A model generated the notes under the pieces. It was given only the letters and a program-made list of their open reading frames with translations. It did not search any database and had not been told where the DNA came from. The translations under genes were made by a program, and so were the position numbers. 7,253 bases of DNA from Dehalococcoidales bacterium (GTDB taxonomy: Bacteria > Chloroflexota > Dehalococcoidia > Dehalococcoidales > UBA5627), in assembly GCA_041656115.1 (NCBI GenBank), contig JBBAED010000014.1, positions 1-7,253 on the forward strand. The letters run 5' to 3'. Position 1 is the stretch's first letter; each line of letters starts with the position of its first letter. Positions 1 through 5,774 of the stretch are shown here, piece after piece.

Positions 1-1457
1 ATTAATCCGAATGCCGCAAGCACGCCGAGTTTCCAGATAAAGGCGGTAGTGCCGGCCAGTATCGATGCCGTATCAAATAGGTGGGTTATCGTCGTATAGT
101 TAAAAATATTCATCGTATCCATACGCACAAGACCGGGCATAGCGGACGAGCCGAATAATCCGAGGATTGTCGCCACAAGGAAATACATACTTAATCCTCC
201 GCCGGCCGCCATCGCGTGTTTACTTCTGTTGAACCATGCGGATGCAAAGAAGCAGATACCTGAAAAGGCAAACATTGTGAAGAATGAGCCGACATTCAGA
301 AGCAGCATTTCCGTATATGATAGAGAACTTGAGCCTATTATTGCAAGCGACGCTAAACCTGTAGCCGTAGTCAATAAGCACATTAAAAACAAGGATGAAA
401 CCAAAAATGCCATTTGCGTTAAAGTAACGGCGTTTCGTTTAGTGGGCGTGGAAAGAATATACGCCATCGAGCCGCTGTCTACTTGCCCGGCTATCAAGGA
501 GTTAGACACCATTATGATATAAATTACCGGAAGCAGCAATCCTGCGATTTTGAAGAATATCGAGCCAGTCAAAAGTTCCGCAAGGTCGAGCTTTTGCATA
601 TCGGCAAGGCTTTCTTTTACATTGTCGGGGAACCCGTCCATTACGCTGACGGACAGTTTCCCGATAAGCGCGTTAACCTCTTCCGAATCAAGCTGGCTCA
701 AGCTTTGACCGGGATAACGCACTGTTACTTGCGCGCGGAAATTGAGTACTGCCTCGCTTGCTATTTCTGATATTTTATCCTCTGTAAAACCGTATTCCGC
801 AAGTGGTTCGGACATAAGCTCCTTCATTGCCGATACAACCGTTAGAGACGCGAACTCCTGCGAATTCAAACCAGATTGTGCAACATACGAATTTAGTGTT
901 GCGAGAACAAACTCTTTTGCCGTATCCGCTTCCTCTTGCGTGTTGGTTTCTAAGATACTGTTGTAAAGAGCGTCCGCGATCGTATTAATCAATACCTGTC
1001 CGCCGATTTTCTCCGGGGTAAGATTGGCATCCGTATTATATGCGTAGATATTCAAAAAGCTCTCTACAAATCCTTTTTGTTGCTCCGGGGTACTTGAAAC
1101 TATAGCGTTTATAACAGACTGTTTATCCTCATCCGTGGGGTTCGGATACTGGTTTATGGCATAATTATAACCTCCGGCAATCTGGGGTGTGCTTTGTGTT
1201 ACCCCCTCGATCTGCCCGTCATATCCTTCCAGTGAAGATGCACCCATATAGTAATAGCTCATCGACGCGTCCTCAACCTGACTTTCTACGGCGTCTTTTA
1301 CAAAAGAATCGCCGAGGGAAGTCATAATATTATTGACCGAATCCCTGCCTACAACCGTGAGGATTATTGCAAGCATAAAACAGGTAGCTATCGTAACGAC
1401 TACCCAACTCACCCAGTTTGCCTTTATGGACTGCTTAAAAAGCGGCTTGCTGAACAT
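1..1457 (-). CDS. ABC-2 type exporter permease (3' end outside window)
   Basis: This is the membrane subunit of an ABC exporter, working with the two ATPases encoded just upstream. The frame is open without interruption from ATG at 1457 to the left edge, giving 485 residues and no stop. Membrane segments read at about residues 17-37, 300-323, 345-376, 384-408, 415-437 and from 472 onward. Between the first and second lies a hydrophilic, probably extracytoplasmic, region of about 260 residues. That plan (one helix, large outer domain, then a helix bundle) matches the ABC2_membrane_3-like branch of ABC-2 permeases. After the second helix comes QVDSGSMAYILSTPTKR (325-341), the typical cytoplasmic coupling stretch of this family. 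The start shares one base with the stop of ATPase B (TAATG), with AAGGAG at 1474-1469, so translation is probably coupled. The substrate is unknown; export of a drug, peptide or lipid-like compound is inference from context. Confidence 0.9.
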   Translation of the reverse strand, partial: MFSKPLFKQSIKANWVSWVVVTIATCFMLAIILTVVGRDSVNNIMTSLGDSFVKDAVESQVEDASMSYYYMGASSLEGYDGQIEGVTQSTPQIAGGYNYAINQYPNPTDEDKQSVINAIVSSTPEQQKGFVESFLNIYAYNTDANLTPEKIGGQVLINTIADALYNSILETNTQEEADTAKEFVLATLNSYVAQSGLNSQEFASLTVVSAMKELMSEPLAEYGFTEDKISEIASEAVLNFRAQVTVRYPGQSLSQLDSEEVNALIGKLSVSVMDGFPDNVKESLADMQKLDLAELLTGSIFFKIAGLLLPVIYIIMVSNSLIAGQVDSGSMAYILSTPTKRNAVTLTQMAFLVSSLFLMCLLTTATGLASLAIIGSSSLSYTEMLLLNVGSFFTMFAFSGICFFASAWFNRSKHAMAAGGGLSMYFLVATILGLFGSSAMPGLVRMDTMNIFNYTTITHLFDTASILAGTTAFIWKLGVLAAFGL

Positions 1458-2368
1458 TATATCTGTATCTCCTTTTTGTACTTGGATAAAGTCTTTTTAA
1501 AATGCTTTTCCAGCGTGTATTCGTTTTCTGTTATAAATTTAACTTCCAAGCCTATAAGGGCTTGCAAAAGTTTTTCTGCTTCGGTTTTTTTTATTTGAAC
1601 CGTAACTTGGAAGTATTCGGGTTGGTCGCGGGTAATCACATAACCCTTTTCCTTAAACTTTCGATATTCATCCTCTTTGACAAACTCTATTTTATATTCA
1701 GTGTCGGGATTGGCCAAGATTTTTTGCATCTGGACAACCTCCTCGATCCTGCCGTTATGGATAAGCGCTACGCGGTCGCATAACTGTTCGACTTCGCCGT
1801 AAAGGTGGCTGCTCATGAGTATCGTTTTACCCTTTTGACGTTCCTTTTGAATAACGTCGACAAAGGAAATTCGCATAAGAGGGTCTAACCCGGTGGACGG
1901 TTCGTCCATAATCAATATTTCCGCATTATTCATAAGAGCTTCTACCAAGGCGGTTTTTTGCTTCATACCTTTGCTCATACGCTTTAAGTCTGCGGATAAA
2001 TCAATTTGCAATATCCTTACCAGTTCTTTTGCGTATGTCAAATCCATGACTCCTAAAAATTCCGCTTGGTTCTTAATAAATACCGTGCCGCTGCCAAGAT
2101 CGGGAAAGGCAATTTCGCCGGGAACATACCCCACATGTTTTTTGATTTTCTCCGGACTTTTCCAAGCATCAAAACCGTACACCGACGCACTGCCGCCCGT
2201 GGGCTGGACAAATCCCATAATGCTTCTTATAAGCGTGGTTTTACCTGCGCCGTTAGCCCCTACCAGTCCAAGGCATTCTCCTTTTTTTACGGTTAAATTT
2301 ATATCGAAGATGCCCCGTCCGCTGCCGTAGTCTTTAGTGAGGTTTTTTAGTATAATCAGGTCGCTCAC
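1457..2368 (-). CDS. ABC exporter ATP-binding protein (ATPase B)
   Basis: This is a cytoplasmic ATPase that would power the ABC-2 permease encoded next. The 303 residues show Walker A GANGAGKTT at 37-45, a signature motif in the variant form MSKGMKQK at 131-138, Walker B ILIMDEP at 151-157, D-loop STGLDP at 158-163 and the switch histidine in SSHL at 186-189. The Q-loop reads GYVPGEIA (80-87), with no glutamine at the usual place; this variant occurs in the CcmA/BcrA-like exporter ATPases. About 90 residues after the nucleotide-binding domain form the C-terminal extension common in such subunits. The start is GTG, overlapping the TGA of ATPase A (GTGA), with GGAGG at 2379-2375 and a 6-base spacer; the nearby ATG meets a stop after two codons. 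It is clearly related to ATPase A, suggesting a duplication and a possible heterodimer. Confidence 0.94.
   Translation of the reverse strand: MSDLIILKNLTKDYGSGRGIFDINLTVKKGECLGLVGANGAGKTTLIRSIMGFVQPTGGSASVYGFDAWKSPEKIKKHVGYVPGEIAFPDLGSGTVFIKNQAEFLGVMDLTYAKELVRILQIDLSADLKRMSKGMKQKTALVEALMNNAEILIMDEPSTGLDPLMRISFVDVIQKERQKGKTILMSSHLYGEVEQLCDRVALIHNGRIEEVVQMQKILANPDTEYKIEFVKEDEYRKFKEKGYVITRDQPEYFQVTVQIKKTEAEKLLQALIGLEVKFITENEYTLEKHFKKTLSKYKKEIQI
1469..1474 (-). promoter_or_regulatory. Ribosome binding site of the permease gene
   Basis: AAGGAG lies inside the last codons of ATPase B, 11 bases before the permease ATG. With the TAATG stop/start overlap it supports this start and suggests translational coupling. 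Confidence 0.7.
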
Positions 2369-3291
2369 AGCATACCTCCAAAATCTTTATCCCCTACATA
2401 GTAGTTCATAAAGTAATCCTCCAATGTTTCCTTCTTGTGCGAAAATCTCTCAATGTCTGTAGAGGATAACCGGGAGATTACTTCATTTATTTTGCTGTCC
2501 TCACATTCAAAGGAAATTGCATACCTTTCTGCATCGGAAGCAACAATTCTCAAAACCTCATCCTTTTTGTTTGCTGTTATAAAAGCATTAAAGATTTTTC
2601 GGTTTTTAAAAACAACCGCATAGGTTTTTAATGTAGCGTGCTTGAGGTCGTTTGCTATAAATTCAGATACGATTACACCGTCCTTAATAATTGCTATCCT
2701 GTCGCAAGTCGCGTCTATTTCGTTGAACATATGGCTGGATAACATAATCGTCTTGCCCGCGTTTTTTTGCAGCTTAATAAAATCAATGAATACTTCCTGC
2801 ATAACGGGGTCTAATCCGCTTGTAGGCTCATCTAAAATAAGCACATCAGGGTCGCCCATAAACGCTGTTACAATAGCCAGCTTTCTTTTGACGCCCAAGC
2901 TCATGCGCTTGGTTTCCCCGCTTGGGTCAAGCTCGAAAATTTCAAGAAGCCGCTTTAGCAAAGCATCCGACCTGATACCTTTCATTTTCATAATCATATC
3001 AATAAATTCCCAACCTGTAAGTCCCGCCGGCAACGCTATTTCTCCGGGAATATACCCTACGTTTCTAAGAATTTCCGAATATGCTTGAAAGGATTCTTTG
3101 CCAAATACTTGCGTGCTGCCCTTCTGCGGCTTGGAAAAGCCCATAAGATGCCTTATGGTAGTAGATTTTCCGGCGCCGTTCGGTCCCAAAAAGCCGTAAA
3201 CCTCTCCTTTTTGAACCTCAAAACTCACGTCAAAAACGCCGCGTCCGTAGCCGTAGTCCTTTGTCAAATTTTTCACTGCGATTACATTCAT
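2365..3291 (-). CDS. ABC exporter ATP-binding protein (ATPase A)
   Basis: First gene of the exporter operon, 308 residues, a cytoplasmic ABC ATPase. It shows Walker A GPNGAGKST at 36-44, a Q-loop region GYIPGEIA at 79-86 with glutamate instead of glutamine, a signature variant MSLGVKRK at 130-137, Walker B VLILDEP at 150-156, D-loop TSGLDP at 157-162 and H-loop SSHM with the histidine at 187. All catalytic residues are present, so it should hydrolyse ATP. The C-terminal 90 or so residues form a regulatory extension ending in an ETLEDYF motif typical of this exporter class. The ATG at 3291 follows AAAGGAG (3303-3297) with a 5-base spacer. It shares the N-terminal pattern NLTKDYGxGRGxFD with ATPase B, so the two are paralogues. 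It is transcribed divergently from the TetR gene, which is the likely repressor. Confidence 0.95.
   Translation of the reverse strand: MNVIAVKNLTKDYGYGRGVFDVSFEVQKGEVYGFLGPNGAGKSTTIRHLMGFSKPQKGSTQVFGKESFQAYSEILRNVGYIPGEIALPAGLTGWEFIDMIMKMKGIRSDALLKRLLEIFELDPSGETKRMSLGVKRKLAIVTAFMGDPDVLILDEPTSGLDPVMQEVFIDFIKLQKNAGKTIMLSSHMFNEIDATCDRIAIIKDGVIVSEFIANDLKHATLKTYAVVFKNRKIFNAFITANKKDEVLRIVASDAERYAISFECEDSKINEVISRLSSTDIERFSHKKETLEDYFMNYYVGDKDFGGML
2375..2379 (-). promoter_or_regulatory. Ribosome binding site setting the GTG start of ATPase B
   Basis: GGAGG sits 6 bases before the GTG at 2368. It decides for the GTG start, because the only ATG nearby (2373-2371) is followed by CTG TGA. Confidence 0.8.
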
Positions 3292-3307
3292 TTAAGCTCC
3301 TTTACGA

Positions 3308-3334
3308 ATTGATAAACTAATTGGGCTTATCAAT
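3308..3334 (-). repeat. 8-bp perfect inverted repeat in the exporter leader
   Basis: ATTGATAA (3308-3315) and TTATCAAT (3327-3334) are perfect inverted copies around 11 bases. On the minus-strand transcript this would be a hairpin ending 4 bases before the AAAGGAG ribosome binding site of ATPase A. No T-run follows, so it is not a terminator. It could be an mRNA hairpin affecting translation or stability, or a DNA operator; the sequence alone does not decide. Confidence 0.55.
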
Positions 3335-3393
3335 CGTGTTTTAGTATCCTTTAAATCTTTACAAACTATTGGTGATTTACCTTCCGGCCTCGC

Positions 3394-3407
3394 CTGTAAC
3401 GCTGTAA
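3394..3407. repeat. Short tandem direct repeat CTGTAA-CG-CTGTAA
   Basis: Two CTGTAA copies with an 8-base period lie in a small GC-richer patch of the otherwise AT-rich exporter leader. Within the roughly 165-base leader predicted for the exporter mRNA I recognise no known riboswitch. The repeat may be chance. Confidence 0.3.
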
Positions 3408-3439
3408 GAAAGTAAATTTTTTATATATACCATGACTTA

Positions 3440-3451
3440 TACACTTGTGTA
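3440..3451. promoter_or_regulatory. Candidate TetR operator TACAC-TT-GTGTA
   Basis: A 5-bp perfect inverted repeat around a TT centre covers the -35 box (TTGTGT) of the tetR promoter and lies just past the predicted exporter transcription start at about 3455. Binding here could block both promoters, as expected for an autoregulating TetR-family repressor. The site is inferred from symmetry and position only. Confidence 0.45.
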
Positions 3452-3473
3452 ATTTGAAATTATTATATATAAT
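3445..3473 (+). promoter_or_regulatory. Promoter of the tetR gene
   Basis: TTGTGT (3445-3450), a 17-base spacer and a perfect TATAAT (3468-3473) form a sigma-A-type promoter reading towards tetR. The predicted start at about 3480 gives a leader of roughly 60 bases. Its -10 box is one half of the palindrome at 3462-3473. Confidence 0.65.
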
Positions 3474-3491
3474 ATGATTAGGCTAAGTCAA
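3462..3491 (-). promoter_or_regulatory. Promoter of the ABC exporter operon
   Basis: On the minus strand, TTGACT (3491-3486), an 18-base spacer and a perfect TATAAT (3467-3462) form a strong sigma-A-type promoter reading towards ATPase A. The predicted start at about 3455 gives a leader of about 165 bases. The promoter overlaps the tetR promoter, so the two probably compete for polymerase and share repression. Confidence 0.7.
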
Positions 3492-3542
3492 CTGGAAACA
3501 AAGCGGAAAATGCATCTTACACGAAGAAGGAGAATTGAGTAA

Positions 3543-4109
3543 ATGTATAAAGAGCAGACAAACAAGGTTGCGATACGCACTCAAAACGCCGTAGCCGATG
3601 CCTTCTTGGATTTATTGCAGGAATATGATTATGAGGATATTTCCATAACAGAGATATGTAAACGCGCAGATATCGTGCGTAAAACCTTTTATAACAATTT
3701 TCAGTCTAAGGATGATATTGTCCGCTACCGCATCAACCACATATTTCAAGAATTAGAATCTACGGTGGATCTGAGGTATATGAGTGTAAAACGTATTCTC
3801 TTAATAGCATTCGGCTTTGTTATGGATTATCGTGAAGCCCTCTTATTATTTTACAGGAGAGGACTCCTCAACCGTTTTGCCGGTAAAAGCATTACGAGTT
3901 ATATTACAAAAGACCATATTTTATCCAAATTGGATAAAGATACGATTGATCCCAAGGCGTATAAATATATCACGGCGCAAATCTCCGCCGTGATTATAAG
4001 CGTTATAGAAACCTGGATTGAAAACGATTTTGAAGAGTCGGTTGACTTTTTGGCAGGGCTTACAGAAGAACTAATGTATAAACCGAATGGTGCAAATAAC
4101 TTATCGTAA
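3543..4109 (+). CDS. TetR/AcrR-family transcriptional repressor
   Basis: A 188-residue cytoplasmic DNA-binding protein, normal in length for the family. The N-terminal helix-turn-helix is clear at about residues 31-60: ISITEICKRAD forms the positioning helix and VRKTFYNNFQSKDDIV carries the recognition helix with the typical TFY..F.SK.D pattern. The rest is helical and variable, forming the ligand pocket and dimer surface; it resembles the C-terminal domain of short clostridial TetR regulators, but the ligand cannot be named. The ATG follows AAGGAG with a 10-base spacer. The gene is divergent from the two-ATPase exporter and shares its promoter region, so it most likely represses both itself and the exporter until an exported compound or a related signal binds. 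No strong terminator follows directly; the hairpin at 4219-4244 may also stop its transcript. Confidence 0.92.
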   Translation: MYKEQTNKVAIRTQNAVADAFLDLLQEYDYEDISITEICKRADIVRKTFYNNFQSKDDIVRYRINHIFQELESTVDLRYMSVKRILLIAFGFVMDYREALLLFYRRGLLNRFAGKSITSYITKDHILSKLDKDTIDPKAYKYITAQISAVIISVIETWIENDFEESVDFLAGLTEELMYKPNGANNLS

Positions 4110-4210
4110 ACTTTATACTATTACGGTTATATTAGAAATTGTCTCTGGTGTCTTTCGTGCCGGTCAGTGCTTCATTAGAACAAACTCCTTACGGGCAATT
4201 CCCAATGCCT
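4110..4210. other. Non-coding stretch after tetR
   Basis: About 100 bases between the tetR stop and the terminator hold no credible gene on either strand; frames are short and broken. It may be the outer edge of the degraded mobile element, but no attachment site or terminal repeat can be identified. Confidence 0.4.
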
Positions 4211-4244
4211 AAAAAAATGGCGTGAACTCCTCAAAGTTCACGCC
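4211..4244 (-). terminator. Rho-independent terminator, leftward
   Basis: GGCGTGAACT (4219-4228) and AGTTCACGCC (4235-4244) form a perfect 10-bp stem with a 6-base loop. Read on the minus strand the stem is followed by A and then seven T (4217-4211), the classic arrangement. It starts one base after the stop codon of the recombinase remnant (4246) and is probably its old terminator. It may now end transcripts from the araC gene, which has no clear terminator of its own. On the plus strand the stem is followed by GTTATTCTTT, so it might weakly stop tetR transcripts too. Confidence 0.88.
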
Positions 4245-4245
4245 G

Positions 4246-4640
4246 TTATTCTTTATAAGCTGTTTTTCCGCTTGCACTTGCCGTGACTGCCTTTTTCTCT
4301 TGTGGCATTGCACCGATGTAGTTGCACACAATTCTTATGTACTGCCTCTTTTCATCTGCCCAGTGCGAAAATCTCCGAGGGTTTACCATCACCGTTTCTC
4401 CGATTCCAATCCGCTCAATGAATTCGCTTACAACCTCGGCATTGAGTTCCTTAATCTCCGTGAACCTTTTAAACCCCCGCAGAAACTTGACAATGCCCTG
4501 TGTCTGTGCTTCAGCTTGCTCAAGCACGGAGGCGAAGGGTATTCATTTTTGCCGTTAATTCAATTGCTCCTGTTCATATTTGATGAGCATTTTAGCGAAC
4601 CGCTCCGAACTAAGCTCATGACCCTGTATATAAGCGTGTC
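4246..4640 (-). pseudogene. C-terminal remnant of a large serine recombinase (DUF4368 type)
   Basis: The minus-strand frame holds two parts typical of the C-terminal third of TnpX-like large serine recombinases. The first, from about 4640, reads GHELSSERFAKMLIKYEQEQ and matches the family's coiled-coil entry (consensus G.lS.eRFakM...YE.EQ). The second, from 4527, has VLEQAEAQTQ, then RFTEIKELNAEVVSEFIERI, and ends with a RQYIRIVCNYIGAM stretch, matching DUF4368 (consensus ytdi.eLt.eil.efIekI ... I.IyynfIG). Two stops (TAA, and TGA three codons later) separate the parts in the same frame. The catalytic resolvase domain with its active serine and the zinc-ribbon region are absent, as the araC gene begins (reading outward) at 4762. 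It cannot be an active integrase. The family match is from memory of conserved patterns. Confidence 0.78.
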
Positions 4641-4761
4641 GATTAGGTGTTTGCGGTAACATGAATATAATCGCCATTGCGAGCGCAGACAAAGATGCTT
4701 TGAAAAACATGGCAATGAAAAAGCTACTGTTTTGACGATTAAGGTTAAGCGCGGTTTGCTT
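4641..4761 (-). other. Gap between araC and the recombinase remnant
   Basis: About 120 bases without a recognisable gene. In one minus-strand frame, at about 4650-4625, the residues HLIDTLIY just before the remnant resemble the stretch preceding the coiled coil in large serine recombinases, which would imply a frameshift near 4630. The rest is not recognisable and is probably decayed element sequence. No terminator of good quality follows araC here. Confidence 0.35.
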
Positions 4762-5556
4762 TCAAGTGGTTTGTTCGGTTTCGGAGTCTACGTCGATGTA
4801 ATTCTCGCGGTAGAGTTTTTTGTATTGCGTCGGAGTGGTTTTGAAGTGCGCTTTGAACTGCTTTATGAATTGTGAGGTGGACGCAAAGCCGCAATTATAG
4901 GCAAGCTCGGTGACGGAAATGCTTGTTTCCTGTAATTGCTGTTTTGCGTGCATCAGGCGTTTGTGCAGAATATATTGCTTGGGCGAGATGCCCATTTCCT
5001 CTTTGAAAATATGGCGGAAACGGTGGTAGCTGTATTGCGAGATTGCGGCGAGCTGCTCCATATTGATTTCCGTCAGATAGTATTGTTGGATGTAGTTGAG
5101 CGCTTGTTTTATGTGCTCGTGTTTAATTGCCTCGGGGTTGGACGGCAGCAGCAGGCGTTCGATCTCTATCAAGATTTGTTTGACTATCATGTTGGTGACG
5201 AAGGCGTAATGATTGAGTTTAGACGCCATTTCTTCCGTCAGCAGCTCCAATAATTGTTTTACTTTTCCCGTTTGGTCGCGGTAGCGTCCGTTTTTCAGCA
5301 GAAATTCCGCCCCGTCATAATTGAAGCCGACACACACGATTTCCGAGGTGCCGACGGAATGGTCGTCGTGGCGGGCGCCGGGCTCGATAATCACAAAGTC
5401 ATTGGCATTGTAGTTATGTTTTTTTCCGTCAATAAGGCTGAAGCCTCCGTTGTCGAAATAATAAACCAATTCGAAACAGGTGTGCGAATGTACGGGAGAA
5501 GAAAAGCCGTCCTCGTTTATCCGTCTTATATAATAATCAAAAGTGCACTCAAACAT
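4762..5556 (-). CDS. AraC-family transcriptional regulator with cupin-like sensor domain
   Basis: A 264-residue cytoplasmic regulator. The N-terminal part (about 1-110) has the AraC cupin-type pattern: HSHTCFELVYYF (23-34), then NDFVIIEPGARHD (52-64), a strand-rich fold that binds a small ligand, often a sugar. The C-terminal 100 residues hold two helix-turn-helix units, about 164-185 and 213-235, including ISVTELAYNCGF and SQFIKQFKAHFKTTPTQYKK (229-248), the classic AraC/XylS signature. The start is ATG at 5556, because AAGGAGG (5570-5564) lies 7 bases before it; the frame extends to a GTG at 5574, but that start would place the ribosome binding site inside the gene. It is divergent from the solute-binding protein gene, so it most likely activates that uptake system when its sugar is present. 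The ligand cannot be named. Confidence 0.93.
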   Translation of the reverse strand: MFECTFDYYIRRINEDGFSSPVHSHTCFELVYYFDNGGFSLIDGKKHNYNANDFVIIEPGARHDDHSVGTSEIVCVGFNYDGAEFLLKNGRYRDQTGKVKQLLELLTEEMASKLNHYAFVTNMIVKQILIEIERLLLPSNPEAIKHEHIKQALNYIQQYYLTEINMEQLAAISQYSYHRFRHIFKEEMGISPKQYILHKRLMHAKQQLQETSISVTELAYNCGFASTSQFIKQFKAHFKTTPTQYKKLYRENYIDVDSETEQTT

Positions 5557-5563
5557 ATTGAAC

Positions 5564-5570
5564 CCTCCTT
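5564..5570 (-). promoter_or_regulatory. Ribosome binding site setting the araC-family start
   Basis: AAGGAGG with a 7-base spacer to the ATG at 5556. It rules out the upstream in-frame GTG (5574) as the start. Confidence 0.85.
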
Positions 5571-5596
5571 TCACGACTTTTTTGGTTTATTCTATT

Positions 5597-5625
5597 ATAA
5601 TAGCACTTTTTCGGTGTTTTTTCAA
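5597..5625 (-). promoter_or_regulatory. Promoter of the AraC-family gene
   Basis: On the minus strand TTGAAA (5625-5620), a 17-base spacer and TATTAT (5602-5597) form a sigma-A-like promoter; an overlapping TATAAT (5599-5594) has a 20-base spacer. The -10 area lies within the perfect 12-bp palindrome CTATTATAATAG (5592-5603), which could be an operator or simply AT-rich symmetry. The predicted leader is about 35 bases. Confidence 0.6.
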
Positions 5626-5695
5626 GATAATTACAAATAATAGCCATGAAACAAAAATTCCAGTTATCGGACAAAAGTCCATATTAGCCAAAAAG

Positions 5696-5725
5696 TTGTA
5701 TTTCTTAACCTAAACAAGGTATAAT
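5696..5725 (+). promoter_or_regulatory. Promoter of the solute-binding protein gene
   Basis: TTGTAT (5696-5701), an 18-base spacer and TATAAT (5720-5725) form a sigma-A-like promoter with a predicted start at about 5732 and a leader of about 43 bases. The -35 is imperfect, which fits a promoter needing an activator such as the divergent AraC-family protein. Confidence 0.6.
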
Positions 5726-5747
5726 TGATAATACACACATGTTATCA
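5726..5747. repeat. Inverted repeat TGATAA-N10-TTATCA at the solute-binding gene start site
   Basis: Perfect 6-bp arms flank 10 bases directly after the -10 box, covering the predicted transcription start. The position suits an operator. It resembles the ATTGATAA-N11-TTATCAAT repeat in the exporter leader. Confidence 0.35.
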
Positions 5748-5762
5748 TAAAAGCAGTTATCT

Positions 5763-5766
5763 GGAG
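5763..5766 (+). promoter_or_regulatory. Ribosome binding site setting the GTG start of the solute-binding protein
   Basis: GGAG lies 8 bases before GTG at 5775. An ATG at 5767 directly touches the GGAG and meets a stop after three codons, so GTG is the best start. Confidence 0.7.
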
Positions 5767-5774
5767 ATGAATTT

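Larger units (their letters stand above)
3433..3490. repeat. Widely spaced 7-bp inverted repeat flanking the divergent promoters
   Basis: TGACTTA (3433-3439) and TAAGTCA (3484-3490) are perfect inverted copies whose centres lie 51 bases apart, close to five helical turns. The right copy overlaps the -35 box of the exporter promoter; the left copy abuts the TACAC-TT-GTGTA palindrome. They might be paired regulator half-sites, or chance. Confidence 0.35.

Noticed and set aside
229..966. Plus-strand frames across the permease gene
   Set aside because: The minus strand is open for 485 codons with membrane segments and the ABC-2 coupling motif, so these are shadows.
4222..4659. Open frame of 145 codons on the plus strand opposite the recombinase remnant
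   Set aside because: No convincing ribosome binding site, it begins inside the terminator stem, and the minus strand carries recognisable recombinase motifs. It is an antisense shadow.
4661..4735. Small plus-strand frame of 24 codons starting MNIIAIASADK
   Set aside because: No ribosome binding site and no family resemblance; it lies in decayed sequence and is likely chance.
5557..5574. In-frame upstream GTG as start of the AraC-family gene
   Set aside because: The AAGGAGG site lies inside these six codons and is correctly spaced for the ATG at 5556.
5254..5640. Long plus-strand frame opposite the 5' half of the AraC-family gene
   Set aside because: The AraC signature and cupin-like pattern are on the minus strand with a good ribosome binding site and promoter; the opposite frame shows no family features.
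5669..5680. GGAC-AAAA-GTCC small inverted repeat between araC and the solute-binding gene
   Set aside because: Four-bp arms are too short to claim an operator without comparative data.
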